Part shown: piece by piece, positions 10,178 through 23,041 of the stretch
Layout of the letters: each line of letters starts with the position of its first letter
Position numbering within the stretch: position 1 is the stretch's first letter
Assembly: GCA_022315425.1 (NCBI GenBank)
Contig: JAIUPT010000017.1
Span: 744,001 to 808,000, forward strand
Direction of reading: 5' to 3'
Length of the DNA: 64,000 nucleotides
Source of the DNA: Pseudevernia furfuracea
Taxonomy: Eukaryota; Ascomycota; Lecanoromycetes; Lecanorales; Parmeliaceae
Translations under genes and position numbers: made by a program
Notes under the pieces: model-generated
The model's input: only the letters and a program-made list of their open reading frames with translations
What the model was told of the DNA's origin: nothing
Databases searched by the model: none

Positions 10178-13100
10178 TTAGGCGGGTACCTTTGGATTCG
10201 AAAGCGACCTTTACCCTTTTTGCGCAATCATGTGCTTGTCTTAATATAGATCATGGAATATTTACTCGCTATCTGTTTGACATGTACCATGGTTCCGGTG
10301 ATTTTATCCCGTCGAGATGTGATTGAGCGTTACATGTGGCCATATCTCTTCTGCAGTCAACTCAAAAACACCGGGATTGTGGGTTAGCGGCTGTCGTAGC
10401 GGATCCATGGGCCTCAAATTCGGTTCCATATATGCAACATACAATATACGACTCGTCACGGTAGTCCGTCATGGTCCTCAGTCTATTAGCGGGGGGATTC
10501 CGTAATGACTTACGATGGGAATGGTCCCCCAAAGTGAGGCTCGAGTGTAAGACCAGCCATATGATAGCCCGCTAAGGAGAGTAGTCTGAACGACCTCGGA
10601 ATCTATTTAACTTTCAAGGAACGTGTCATTCATATATCCCTATCGAGCCACGTCTACCTGCAAAAATCTAGCATTAGCCATCAAGTGAGTAAATTGTGTC
10701 GCTCAAAAAGCCCCGCTCCAAGGGATTTTGACCAACTTGAGTACATTTGACAGGAGCTTCAAGGTTGGTTGTTTAAAGCATCTTCGAATCGCACACGGCA
10801 AATTTCTTCTTTGTAGAATACGAATTGTAGTCGTAACAAAACAAAAAACCTTTCACACGCCAAAAAGTGGGTTTTGCTACTGTAAGGCGTCGATCATCCG
10901 CAGTCATCCGCAGCGGGAAAAAGAAAAAAAAACTCTAGTGTAAAGTTGCAACAGCAGTAGAGCATGTGTTGGAAAAAATGTCTTTGTAGCTTCAAGGTGG
11001 CGAGCAGCCATGAGCTCGTCTGCACGTCGGTTCAACTAGTACTGAAAGCTTGACATGGATGATGAAAGCTAGAGGGGCAGCCATTTACTGATTGATGGAT
11101 TGCTCTTTCTTGATATGCAAGTCCTTCCAATTGAACTAAGACTACCTAAACAATAGTAAGCTCCAAGTGCGCATCACTATCGCGCGGGGATTCGGCCTGC
11201 CACCTGGGTCCGGGACTTGAAAAAGGCCCCTCATCGTCATTTACCTCTCCCATGATGAGGCCGGTCTTGAGTTCTGTGACATTCCTAGCTAGCTGCTTTG
11301 GTTGCGCGCGTGGGACTCGGTGATGCTCTCTAAACCCGGGATAAGGACCTGCGACCTGGTCCCCGAAAAGCATGACGTGCAGAAAGGACCGTGCACGACT
11401 CGTATCACTTTCTCCACGTTTGCAAAAGCATCGAATCGTATTGTCTTTATCACAGTAACTGATAATTTTTTGTTTCATATTTTGATTGATGCGCTGGCCA
11501 GACATATATGCAATGTCGGTCTCTCGGCCTCTGACTAGTCTCCGGAAAAAGTCTTTGTCATTGTTTCCGGCTAGAGGCTGAAGTGGACAGACCTTTCCAA
11601 GGTCGAGCGAATACGAATAGGCCTTTGGGTCTCAGAATTCTCATTCATGCTACTCTTGTATACGCACGGTTGAAAAAGAGGGATAGATCTACCACTTTTG
11701 ATTTATCAAGCCCTGCCGTCATCTGATCCTATCCCCTTCCTTGTATTTCATATGTACACGCTAGCAGAGGCCAGCTTTAGGGATGATAGATAATTGGTTA
11801 TCTGAGTAAGTAGAATTTAAAGTCAAGGCCAATATCAAAGGAGAATCTATCTACCTTACCTAACGAATGACAAAAGGGCGATCGTAGAATGAATTACGCG
11901 AATTGATACTGTGAATTGAATCTAGCGCTTTCGGGACGCCTCGCAAGCTACTAGCCCCCAATAGGCAAGGGTATCTAGATAGTTGATCTATGTTGACATG
12001 CAGCATCGAATTGCTGAGAATGAAAAAGAACAACTGTGAGCACGGACCTAATAACAAAGCTAATTCCTTCGAGTCCGTGCTACACTTCAACAGCCATTGA
12101 TCCCCAAGCGTGTTGCTGTCCACCTCGTATGGGTTCGTGAGCGTCATCAAACTAGTGTCTCTTCATATGGAAACGACAGAATGATATGAAACCTATATCT
12201 TATAAAGCTAGCGGATAAATGCACGCATCTTGCCAGTCAAAGAAGGACACGGTCCGACCTATCACTTTTTGTTTCTCAGTGTGTGAAAGCAACCATGAAG
12301 CGGAGAGCCGCAACAAACATCTCAAGAGGAGCAATAAGAGCAGCAGAGACGAGTACTAGATCCCAAGGAAAAATGTTGGAACAGGACATCGCAGAGAATC
12401 ATGACTTTAAGATGTAGAGCTATGCAGCCTGTCGATTCAAAAGTACATTGCCGCAGGTAAACACTCTCAAATCTTAATCCATACCCTCCATCTTTGACGG
12501 ACATGCCTCCCGTTGAGATGGCTATCGACGCTTAGTAATTTGAGCTGAGGATGAATTTCTTGGTGTAGCTTATCTAGACACTGCAGGTAATATCGGTTTC
12601 TGGTTCTGCTTTCCTGTCATGCTCAACGCCGCGCGATACATTCAGAACGTATACATCAGGACAGAAAGCTGGCCTTGAACAATTCTAACGGAGTGCAATC
12701 GGAAATTTTCGATGAACAGATAGTGCTGACATCGAAAGATGGTGATGCTCAACAGTAAGGCTTCGTCTGCTTGCACTAATCGTCCTCTAGGCTTTCAACC
12801 ACTCCACCTGTGAGAAACTGACAATCAATTCCAAACGCCTGTCTCTAATTGGTGCCAGCAGGGCTCTATAACACTGGATCTGGTTCTACCGCTGCCTATA
12901 AGGACAGGACTTGACAGAACCAACCACGACAATCTCTTCCCGTCTTCCAAACTACAACATACTATCTCACCACATCCGATCTTCGAGAATTAATTATCCT
13001 CACTACTTCTATCATCATCCCTCGAGCCGACTAGTCTATCAAGAGATTCAGAAGACGTCTCACTTCTCATTGCTTCTCTGCTATTGCTCACCGGACCTTG

Positions 13101-13440
13101 ATCTCTCACTACTTTTTACCACAGACCGCGAGTTGCTCTTGTCTCACTTGGTTTCGTCTGCACTAAATCTCTTCTGCTCATGTCTGAGATTGCCAACAAT
13201 CTCCCATCCAAGGTCTTGCGCTTCAACCTCACTGCATAAACCGCTCTCGCGTCAAAGCACTTCCAGGCTCCTATCTATCTGACACAAGTCAGCCTTCCTT
13301 ATTTAGACTACACTCTTTAATTATTGAAGAGCATCTTCAAAACGACATCTATTCATAAGCGAGAAAGTCACGTAAATCTATTTAGCGAATTATTTCACTC
13401 TCTTTCTCGTTATAATCTCTTCACATCAAGAGACTCATCT
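10178..13440. other. long intergenic region without a supported gene
   Basis: 3.2 kb of ordinary composition. Small open frames (e.g. 11146-11505 and 11860-12147 on the minus strand) show no family or splice evidence. 12900-13330 is a CT-rich tract of the kind found in fungal 5' UTRs, but the gene it might have served is absent; the next sequence is repeat DNA. I see no tRNA. Confidence 0.4.
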
Positions 13441-13895
13441 ACTGGCCGGAAAGGTATGGGATGGTATGGGATATGGACGTCTCATCCCATACCATGGTAT
13501 GGCATGGTATGAGACCTCTAGGTCCCATACCACAATGGAATGGTATGGGATTTTACTGGTATCATACCATGGGACGGTATAAACCTGGGATATCCCATGG
13601 GATGGGATATCCCAGTGGCGGATTAGATAAGAATTCTGCTGAAAGCACTGCTGGAAGCACTGCTGGCTAGAATGATGACTAGAATGATGACTAGAATAAT
13701 GATGCTGAGACCACTGTCACTGTCACTGCCACTGCTGAGAATACCGCTGAGAATACCGCTGAGACTACCGCTGAGACTATCGCTGAGACCACCGCTGAGA
13801 CTACCGCTGAGACCACCGCTGAGACCACCGCTGAGACCACCGCTGAGAAGAATAATGAGAAGAAGAATAATGAGAAGAATAATGAGACGAATAAT
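13441..13895. repeat. repeat family D, weakly mutated copy with microsatellite
   Basis: It opens with CTGGCCGGAAAGGTATGGG and alternating GGTATGGGAT / ATCCCATACC units, including a near-palindrome at 13587-13616 (GGGATATCCCATGGGATG). GGCGGATTAGATAAGAATTC follows, then repeats of GCACTGCTGG and ACTAGAATGATG, and finally a tandem array of a 15-nt unit (ACCGCTGAGACC) from about 13725 to 13850, ending in GAAGAATAAT. The same order recurs in heavily C-to-T/G-to-A changed form at 58380-59040 and, inverted, at 59090-59432. It is non-coding and probably non-autonomous. Confidence 0.7.
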
Positions 13896-16270
13896 AGAGT
13901 ATTTTAAAGATTCTACACATATACAGAAAGTGTGTTAGATCAATCTTCTCTGTTCGTAGCTGGGTTAGAGCGAAGCTCTCTGCTTTTGTTAAATCTTCAT
14001 AAAGAGATCTTCTATTTGATCATAGATCTCCCCTTTGTGCGAGGCTACGTCGTTCTTCTGAGATCTCAGTCTGATACTGAGCTCACACTGCTTCTCAGAC
14101 TGCTTTCTGTTAGTCTTTAACAAGGTCTTTAGCCTTTCTTGACATTCTTTCTCCGTCAGATATCTATAAAAAGTCTCAATTTTCGAGTCGAAGCGTTCTT
14201 AGAGCTCACTCTTCTTTATCTTCTACTAAGATCTAGAGAACTGCTCGTCTTTTATCTTATTTCTCTCTTAGCTTTCTTCGAATCCTCGCATTTCCTAGCT
14301 TTATAACGAGATAACTATCTCTAAGTACTTGATTTCGAAGTACTACTTAATTTATCGTGATCTGAAGAGAGGAAATCTCTATCTCCGCTTCGACGACTCT
14401 CTTATTGATGACTTTGTATGTCTCGACTACTCTTCGTAGACATTTATTCTATATAGTCTCTAGAGTCTTGACGTGAGATCGCTTGCTATTTCGAAGATCT
14501 TATAATATGTGTCACGTTGCTGCTGCGTATGTTATCGCTGATCGTATAATAGAGTTATACACTTATCTTACTTTGTTTAATGTGGCGCCTCATGTTGAGA
14601 CTATAGTTATTAATAGTGCTCTGCATTGCGATTCCATCTTAACCTTGACTTCTCTAATATGAGATTCTCAACGAAGTTTGTCGTCGATCTGCAGTTCTAA
14701 CACGCGAATACTAGTCTTTAACTTTGTCGTTACAGAGTCTAGGTCGACGCTGACTCTCATATTGAACTTCTCTGAACTCCTTATCAGATAAATTAGCTCG
14801 TATTTCTTTGACGCGAACGTCGCTCCATGAGTCTCTGTCTATTGCAGACAGATTTCGTGTGCTTTTTTAAGAGTCTCGTAGTTTGTCTCAGTGCTCTTCT
14901 CATATGTCAGCAGATAAATATTATCAACGAATTCTTCTACTTGCAATTTCAACTTGATCTTCGCACATCTCTCAATCAAGGAAGCGTTGAAGAATAGAAA
15001 AAGAATAGACGACATCGAAGATCCCTATGGGATCCTCGTCTCTGCAGACTTCAGCCTGCTTGTTATTCTTTTTAGAGTGAGAGAGATTTCTCTGTCAGTA
15101 AGAAAGCTTCTTGTTCAGTTCACAATCAGCTTCGAAATCCCCTTCTGTCTAAGATTGTGAAGCAGGCGATGATGGAAGACGTTATCGAAAGTCTCTGTCA
15201 TATCTAGTGAGAGAAGGCTAACAACTTTATTCTTCTCACAATCTCAGACTGTGTGTACTACATCTACTATCGTTTTCAGAACTGTCTTCGTAAATCTCTT
15301 TCTTCTGACTCTTATCTGTTTTGACGAAAGAAGGTCATTATCTTCTGCGCAGTCATTAAGTCTGCGCGCAATTACTGTCTTTAGTGCCTTCCTCAGTGTA
15401 CTTAAGAGTGTTATTGATCTATACGACTTCGATTCGAAGTAGTTCTCCTTCTTTGACTTTCTTAACATAATAATATTAGTCTTACGAAACTCCTTAGAGT
15501 GATAGTTCACGTCTACGCATGTCTGAAATAAGTGTCTAAACTTGAAGAGCAGCTTTTCTGTAACTAGTCTTAAAAAGCGATTTGACAGATCATCTATCTC
15601 TGAAGCTTTATCTGGTTTTGATCTGAAGATAGTCTTGCGTATCTCTTTCTTCGTGATCTAACTATTTATTAACAACGAAGAAGAATAGACTGCTTCTAGA
15701 ATATCGAAGATATCTGTCTGAGAGAGAGAAGAAAAGAAAGTCTTTCTTAGAGCATTAACTTTTTCTTCAAACGTAGTGACTAGACTCTTCTCTGTTCTTC
15801 TCATTGACGAAAACTTCGATAGAGGCTTGAGACATGTGTTATCGTTTCTCGCCCAGCTGACTATGTCTTAAATCTCTCTAAATGATTACGTCATCTCGTG
15901 CACTTCTCTGCGAAAGTGGAGAGTCTTGATCTTACTTATTATCTTATCTCTCTTCTTGAGTGTCGCTCTTCATATATGCTCTGCGTGCTCGCTACGACTA
16001 ACTCGATATCGAGATATCTTAGTCTTCGCTTTCTTTGTTGCTAGACTGCATTCTTCGTCTCAGAATAACTTGTCTTTTTCTGACGACTTAGCTCACGATA
16101 CTGTGTTCTTTACTATCTTATCAAGTCCTCTATAGAGCAGACTAACATAGTCATCGATCTGCTTCGGATTTGTTAGAGGGTCTAGTGAGAGTGTCGCGTC
16201 TAGTGCTTGAGCTTCTCTAGCTATCTCTTCTGGTTTTGCTGTCTTTCAAGCACGAAGTCGATATCTCGTA
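13896..16270 (-). mobile_element. LINE retrotransposon, 5'-truncated, RIP-mutated
   Basis: The minus strand carries the 3' half of the LINE seen in fuller form at 29.0-34.1 kb. An 88-residue reverse transcriptase block (15244-15510) includes SYRSITLLSTLRKALKTVI and matches the other copy at about 84% of residues by eye. Similarity to that copy starts near 16270 (the point aligned with about 31500 in the other copy) and runs to the shared 3' region near 13896. The rest of the frame is interrupted by many stops. 5' truncation is usual for target-primed insertion. No function is expected. Confidence 0.75.
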
Positions 16271-17670
16271 GCAATTAAATAAAGAAATTACTTCTTAACA
16301 TTAAAACTTCTTAAATAATAACTTCTTTGACTTTCTTCACTCAGTTATATATCTCGTCTTATCGACGTCGATATTCTTCTTCTTCTTCTAAAACTAATTC
16401 GCGATTATACTCTTTTATATATCGTCGCGTTTAGCTCTATCTTATATTCGAGAATTTATATATTAAATTCTTATTAAACTCGTCTTTACTTCATATATTA
16501 AGAGTATAACGATTCTTATCTATTAAGAATCTTTATTAGTGATATTAGTATTATATATAGTAATAAAATCAAAATTAGTCTTAATCGATATAAGATTACG
16601 ATTTAGTTAATATCTCGAGATCTTTATTTCTCTCTTAATCACGAGATGTTAAATAAAGATTAAGATTCTCTTTTTTATATAAATAGTTATCGAGATTAAC
16701 ACTTGATTCGAGATTATCGAATTTATCTATTTTTATTAATATTAATAATTACGTTTAATTTAATAACTAAAAAATAAGAATTCTAAATAAGCTTAATTAT
16801 AATAATAATTACTATTCTCTCGAGTTATTTAAGATTACGTATATTATTATACGTCTCGAAGAAGAGATAAGTTAATATATATCTATTAGACGACGATATC
16901 GTTTTTACTTTATTATTAATAAACTTTTAAATTATTTTATCGATTTATATAAAATATCTCTATTCGTTATTTTATATATAAATTAAGATACTTTTAAGTA
17001 AATAACGTAAAATAATCAATCTTTTTTAAAATTTTATAAGACTTTTTAAAATGCGCTCGTTGATAAAACGACGAGAATAATCTTATAAGATATCTCGTAA
17101 TAAAATCAAAGCGTCATTTTATTAATTCAAGCGATATCTTAAATACTTATATAATAAAGATAAAATCTTAGTTAAAGACGTATATAATAATAATATAACT
17201 TCGCTATATTAATAATTCGCTAAAGATCTCGTTAAAAGAAAAGTAGTAAAATTCGTCGAGTAATATATTAAAGTAAAGACTAAGATTAATATAAAAAAGA
17301 GCAAATACGTTATTATTACTCGCTTAGATCTTATTCTTAATTTTAATAAAAATCTACGTATAAATAAAGATAAAGAATTATTATAATAAATTAAATCTAT
17401 ATTTAGAAGTATAATAAATTATTAATCGTTAAGCTAAGTATTTGAAAGTATTACGAGTTAATTATAGTTATTTTTGTTATACTTATTATTTTAAAAATCG
17501 CTAATTACTAGAGCGACTAAATTTAATTTAACGCACTTAAATTAGTATACGACGATTAAATCTCGAACATAATATCTTTAAGATTATTTTAGAAAAGCGC
17601 TAAGACTTTATTTTTTATTTAGATAAATTCGAATACTTAACAACTTTATATTTAATAATAATATTATATA
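16271..17670. other. AT-rich RIP-mutated tract, unclassified
   Basis: Extremely AT-rich with almost no CpA/TpG or CpC/GpG, while TCG and TCT contexts survive. No open frame of note. Probably old transposon sequence mutated beyond recognition by eye. Confidence 0.6.
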
Positions 17671-19056
17671 ACAAGTATAGACTCACGAATTAAATTTGTA
17701 AAACGTGTTCTTAAATTTCGAGAGTTGATTTCGAGAGCTTCGAGATTAAGCGACTAAGCAGCGATATTAAAATTCTTAATTTTTATAACGTTAAAATACG
17801 TAAAACTAGTTTTCTACTTTAATAGTTTAAAAGAAAATTATATATTAGTATATATAATATTATAAGATAGAACTAAGCTAAAAAATCTTACTTTTATATA
17901 TATAGTCAATAATTAATTCGATTCTATTACGCTTTTTGATTAGATTCGCTTTGTTAATTCGTTTAGATCTTTCGAGCGCTCTTATCAAAAAATTAAATAA
18001 CATATTTTCGCAACTTCAATTATTTTATATTCTCAACATATAATTTCTTTAAACTTTCGTTAAATATAGATCTTAATATGTGCATTTTAACGCTATAAAA
18101 ATTATTAAATTTAATCTATTATTGATAAAGTAAAGTAGAATTTAAATATCGCTACTTAATCGCTTACTTCTTAACGAATACGCGACTTCGAAAAAATTTG
18201 TGCGTATAAGTCTTATATTTTAAATAATCTTTTACTTTTCTATTACTTTTTAAAGATTTTTTTTTTAATTGTAAAAACTTATTTACGTTATTTAGAGAAT
18301 TAAGAATTGTTAAAATCGATCTTATAGTTATTAATAAATTATAAGTTAAAGATTTTTAGCGTTGAGAGATTAAATATTTAATATATATTTTAATAGTGAA
18401 ACTCTTACATTAGTATATATAAAAGAATAAGATAGAACTAAGCTAAAAAATCTTAATTTGTATATATAGTTAATAATCAAATCGTTAATTTTACGCTTTT
18501 TGACTAGACTCGCTTTATTAACTCGCTAGATCTTTCAAGCACTCTTATCAAAAAATTCAATAATTTCTTTTTATAACTTCAATCACTTTATTCTCTCTAT
18601 ATATGATTTTTTTAAATTTTCGTAGATTATAGAGCTCAACGTGCGTATTCTAACGTTATAAGAATTATCAAATTTGATCTCTTATTGATAAAATAAAGTA
18701 GAATTTTAATATCGTTACTCGATCGCTTACTTCTTAATAATAAGAGATGCGCGATCTCGAAAAAATTTATGCGTATAAGTCTTATATTTTAAATAACTTT
18801 TTACTTTTTTATTACTTTTTTAAGATTTTTTTTTAATTATAAAGACTTATTTACGTTATTTAGAGAATTAAGAATTTTTAAAATCGATTTTATAATTATT
18901 AATAAATTGTAAATTAAAGATTTTTAGCTTTAAGAGCTTTAAGAGATTAGATATTTAAAATATATTTTAATGGTGATTTTCTTTCATATAGCGATAAAAT
19001 AGTAAAACGATTAAATTTATAAATTTATAAAATATAAAATTCGAATTCGAGCTACG

Positions 19057-19262
19057 TGTTAGAATTAGTACAGAGTCATGTTATGTAGATGTTTTGAATA
19101 AGATAACTAGATACAGAACAACTATGTACTGAAAGAGAGAGTCATATATGTATAACTGAGTGAATCTATCAAGGCACGCTAAGTCTAAAAGGGATAGTGT
19201 GTCAATAAAGAAATGCTAACATAGACAGATGTCATCAAGGGATGCGAGATACGCTCGTAACA
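19057..19262 (-). repeat. 3' LTR of the gypsy element (left copy)
   Basis: 206 bp, TGTTAGAATTAG to GCTCGTAACA. It is related to the 25914-26119 LTR by scattered C/T and G/A differences. In coding orientation it begins TGTTACGAGCG. Confidence 0.92.
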
Positions 19263-20098
19263 CTACCCCTCTCTTCGAAAAAGACATGTTCTTATGACTG
19301 TATTAGAGTCGTTCGCTATGCATACAGAAAGAAAGACAGAGAGCAGAAAACATGATGTTGAGAGATCGACGCTAATCTTTTTTATTATGATGCTAATCCC
19401 CAGTTGCTTCGATAACGTCTTGACGATGTCACGTCGTTAACATAACGTTATGCGATCGTAGAGATATTAAAATAACCTTCATTAATAAAGAGTTAAAGAA
19501 ATGATAATTATTAATAATTTTTGATATAGATGATCTATACGAAAAATAATTTACAATCGAAGAAGAAAATCGTTGAATAAAGATCTATTATTGATCGATA
19601 GACGATTCGAATCGATAGTCGCGCGTTAAAGACGATATGTCGTTGCTTTCTTAGTTTCGACGTAACGTTTGTCTTCTATTGTAGCATTATTGATCTAATC
19701 AGATATCTTAGAGTCATTACGAAAGGTGTAATAGGGTTCAGAAAGTACTAAGAAGGGTTATGAGACCAGAGGAACCTATAAAACGAACGCGTAGTTGAAT
19801 AGTGAGCGGAAGGGTTCTAAGAGTGAAACGCAGGTCTGAGACTAGTTTTTGACAGTATTATTAGACGTCGAATCGTCTAGCGAAGGGCCTTAAGGTATTT
19901 CTTATAAAATTCTTCGACGACGTCTTTGACGTTGTCGAACTCCTCCCTGTCGGCGTTATATCACGTGAGGTCTTTATCGAATTCTTTTTAATTAACTTGA
20001 TATTTAAGTCGGTTCTAAGACTTCTTGAAAGCGAGAATGTCGTCTACGACCTATTCTTTCAAGCCGTCAACTATTGTTGACTCGAATAAAGAATTCTT

Positions 20099-20296
20099 CT
20101 AATCTGACAAAGAATCTATGACGGCTAGACTCAGTAATTTGAGGTTAAAAACGTCATGTATTCGTATAATTTTGAGCAGTTCCAGTCTATACGACGAACC
20201 GATCAAGACTTTGATCTTAAATGAATCATATTTCTTATCATCAAGTTTCTTAAAAGGTCGAGTGCTAATAATGTTTTTGCTGTTGAGAAAGATCAA
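20099..20296 (-). pseudogene. integrase C-terminal region remnant (gypsy)
   Basis: The open stretch contains RPFKKLDDKKYDSFKI, YRLEL and IHDVFNLKLL. This matches the segment after the integrase core of fungal gypsy elements (KKLD..Y.GPFKI ... YRLELP ... IH.VFH.SLL). It is bounded by stops, and the Pro/Gly positions are changed as expected of RIP. Confidence 0.75.
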
Positions 20297-20746
20297 ATTC
20301 TCTTTCTTAAATTTAACGTTTAGTCTATGCTGATTTATCTAGATAATTATAACTCTCTAAGCTCTATTCATGTTATCTCGTATATATTTTAAGATCTTCT
20401 ACATGTTGTCAGTAATGTCTTCGACCTTAACGACGTCTAGACGTTTTCGAGTAATAGCGTAGATCGTGAAGTTCTTACTGAAGCTCATGCGTGAATAAAA
20501 TTCTTTATTGACATAGAACGAGATGACTTCGATGAACGACGAGACTTCGTCGTTGTCAGCGAATTCCGTCATGAATATTCACTTAGCTCAGTCGTCTTGC
20601 ATATAGTTACAATAGGTTCGCAGATAACGTTCAAGATCTTGATTGCTACGTTTCGTCTGATCGTCTGTCTGAGAATAAAATGCGATGAATAGTTTTGCTG
20701 TAATGTCGAGACGTGTGTAGAAAGACTTTCACACAGTGACAACAAA

Positions 20747-21400
20747 CTAAGAGTCTCGATTCGATACTATTAACGACGATAGCCTATAAAGTCGAAAGAC
20801 ATGATCGACGAGCATTTTCGCAATGTATTCGACTGAGGTGTCTTCGTTAGTGACAGTGCATGAAATATAGTGACGTTTCTTAATCAGCCGATTCACTACG
20901 ACAAAAATGACGTTATATTCTTTCGATTGTGACAGCTCGATAATAAAATTCATGAATATATTCTATCAACGTTTCTGTGGGATTGAGAGAGACTGAATTA
21001 GACCGTGTTCGCGGTCTCTAGACGCCTTAAACCTCTGACATTTATAACAGTTGCGAATATAAGTGATCACGATATTCTTTATATCTCGTCAGTAGTATTC
21101 ACGACGAAGCAACTCGTATATTCGATTAATCTCTAAGTGATCGCAAGCGAATTGATCATGGATCTCGATAATAAGGTCAGTGTACATTTGCTGAGAAACT
21201 CATAGTCTGTTCTTATAATATAGTATATCGTCGTTCATCGAGTATTTGATTAGAGTGATGTCATTTAGTTTCTTCTTGTCTTCGACAATAGCGTTACGAA
21301 TCTCAGAGCACTTCTCGTTATTCTTGTTGACAATGACTATTCTATAATAAATAAGGTCATCAATTGCATTGATAGCGTATTTCGTGTCGTCGAGTTTCAA
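20747..21400 (-). pseudogene. integrase core remnant (gypsy)
   Basis: 20747-20953 reads MNFIIELSQSKEYNVIFVVV, RLIKKRHYISC and LVDHVFRLYRLSSLIVSNRD, the integrase DDE-core pattern (MDFI..LP.S..YD.I.VVVDRLTK..H, then DHVFRLHGLP..I.SDR). The expected Asp of VVVDR is Asn here. 21200-21400 is the upstream linker (MKLDDTKYAINAIDD, KKLNDITLIKYSMNDDILYY). Multiple stops lie between the two. Confidence 0.82.
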
Positions 21401-21427
21401 GCGATTCGAGATCAGAATAATTTGATA

Positions 21428-21658
21428 CTATTGTCGAATCCTTTCGTCGTTGAGACTGCTTGATTTTGATTCAGCTATTCTGATAAGGGCGTCTGTCTTA
21501 ACGTTTTGTGAATTAGATCTATAAACGATTTTGATATTGTATTTGAAAAGCATATTCAAATAACGGATCTGTCGACGGCTAAGGTCTCTTCCCTCGGCGA
21601 AATACATTAGACCCTTGTGATTAGTGAAGATCTTGACTGGGACGTCGATATATTTCAA
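21428..21658 (-). pseudogene. RNase H remnant (gypsy)
   Basis: Contains VKIFTNHKGLMYFAEGRD, LSRRQIRYLNMLFKYNIKI and NVKTDALIR, matching the gypsy RNase H end (V.TDHK.L.YF...LSRRQ.R....L..F...I.YR....N..ADALSR). The catalytic Asp of TDHK is Asn here, as RIP would produce. Confidence 0.85.
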
Positions 21659-22486
21659 TTCGAGTCGTCAGTGCTCTAGACAACGAATAATGACTAATAA
21701 CTTCTTGTCGTAGATTTGATAGTTATATTCTGTTGATATGAGATTTTTGTTATAAAAAGCAATCGAGTATAAGATCTCTTCGTCGTCATATTGAGAAAGA
21801 ACGTTATTATTAACGTAATCGAAAGAGTCGATCTCGAGTATAACTTCTTTGAACCTATCAAAATGACGCAGAGCTGAGACCTGGATGACTACTATTTTGA
21901 GTTGATTGAATGCTTGCTGACATGTAGTAGATCACTTAAATATAACGTTTTTGCGTGTGAGACGAATCAGCGATTTAACAATCTTTGAGAAGTCTTTAAT
22001 AAATCGTCTATAAAAGTTGCAAAAGTCGACGAATAACTGAGTTTTCTTGAGATTAATCGATATACGTTAATCGATTACTACGTCAATCTTACTCGAGTTT
22101 ATTTGTAGACCTTCGATAGATATAAGAAGTCTTAAGAATTTGATTTCTTAAACGTGAAATTCGTACTTGAGAATATTCACCTGCAAATCGACCTCTCGTA
22201 GTCTCTAAAGAATAAGTCAAACATGTTTAACGTGTTTCTTCTTGATCTTGCTGTAAATAAGAATATCGTTTAGATATGTCTAACAGAAGTCATTGAGATA
22301 GTCGAAAAGAATATTATTCATATACTGTTAATAGTTGACGAGCTCATTAATCAGTTCGAATAACAACACTCGATACTTGTATATCTCAAGAGACGTAACA
22401 AACGTAGTGAAATCTTCGCTATTCGAGTACATTCGAAGTTTATTAAATGCTGCTATGATATTCAGACGTGTCATATACTTATAACT

Positions 22487-23041
22487 CTAAATTCTAATTA
22501 GAACTTCGTCTATAAGAGAAATGAGATAGCGATTTCTCTTGATTATTTGATTAAGTCTTCTATAGTCGACACAAAACCGCAGATCATTATTTGACTTCTT
22601 AGCGAATAGTATAAGAGAGACGAATAATACTTGACTGAGGACTATAAAGTCTTTCTTCAAATGCTCGTTCAAATACTTCTTAACCTATTTCAACTTTGAA
22701 TTCGAAATGAGATAGATACGGCTGCGAGAAAGTTTTGCCTTATCAGCCTCGTCTATAAATTTCAATTTGTGATCACATTCTCGATGAGAAGGTAATTCGT
22801 CTACCTTAGATCTATCGAATACGTTCAAGAAGTCATAATATTTCTTCGACAACTTCTTCTTAACGTTCTCGAGAATTAATTTCTTCGTGTTATTAACTCG
22901 AACAGCAATATATAATTCATAGCATTTCTTATATTTAAGTTTCGAATAACATGAACACGATTTATTAACTGATATTCGCGAGTTTCGAATAAACGATAAC
23001 GATATAGAGTTATAAATCTCGCTTGATGTTATACTAAACAA
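22487..23041 (-). pseudogene. reverse transcriptase N-terminal part and linker remnant (gypsy)
   Basis: 22685-23041 carries YYDFLNVFDRSKVDELPSHR and CDHKLKF, the conserved linker before gypsy RT (L...Y..FLDVFD...ADELPPHR..DH.I). 22487-22672 carries LILFAKKSNNDLRFCVDYRR LNQIIKRNRYLISLIDEVL, the RT fingers (VK....LRFCVDYR.LN..T.KNRYPLPLI.E.L). Stops separate the two. Confidence 0.88.

Noticed and set aside
11146..11505. 119-codon minus-strand open frame and a tRNA-like segment around 11300-11400
   Set aside because: No domain, no splice signals; the segment lacks a proper B box and cloverleaf.
13441..13620. CRISPR-like array of GGTATGGGAT repeats
   Set aside because: Repeats are palindromic and overlapping without spacers, the host is eukaryotic, and RIP-mutated copies exist elsewhere.
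13672..13938. Open frame of PLRLPLRPPLR repeats
   Set aside because: It is the 15-nt tandem array of family D read as protein.
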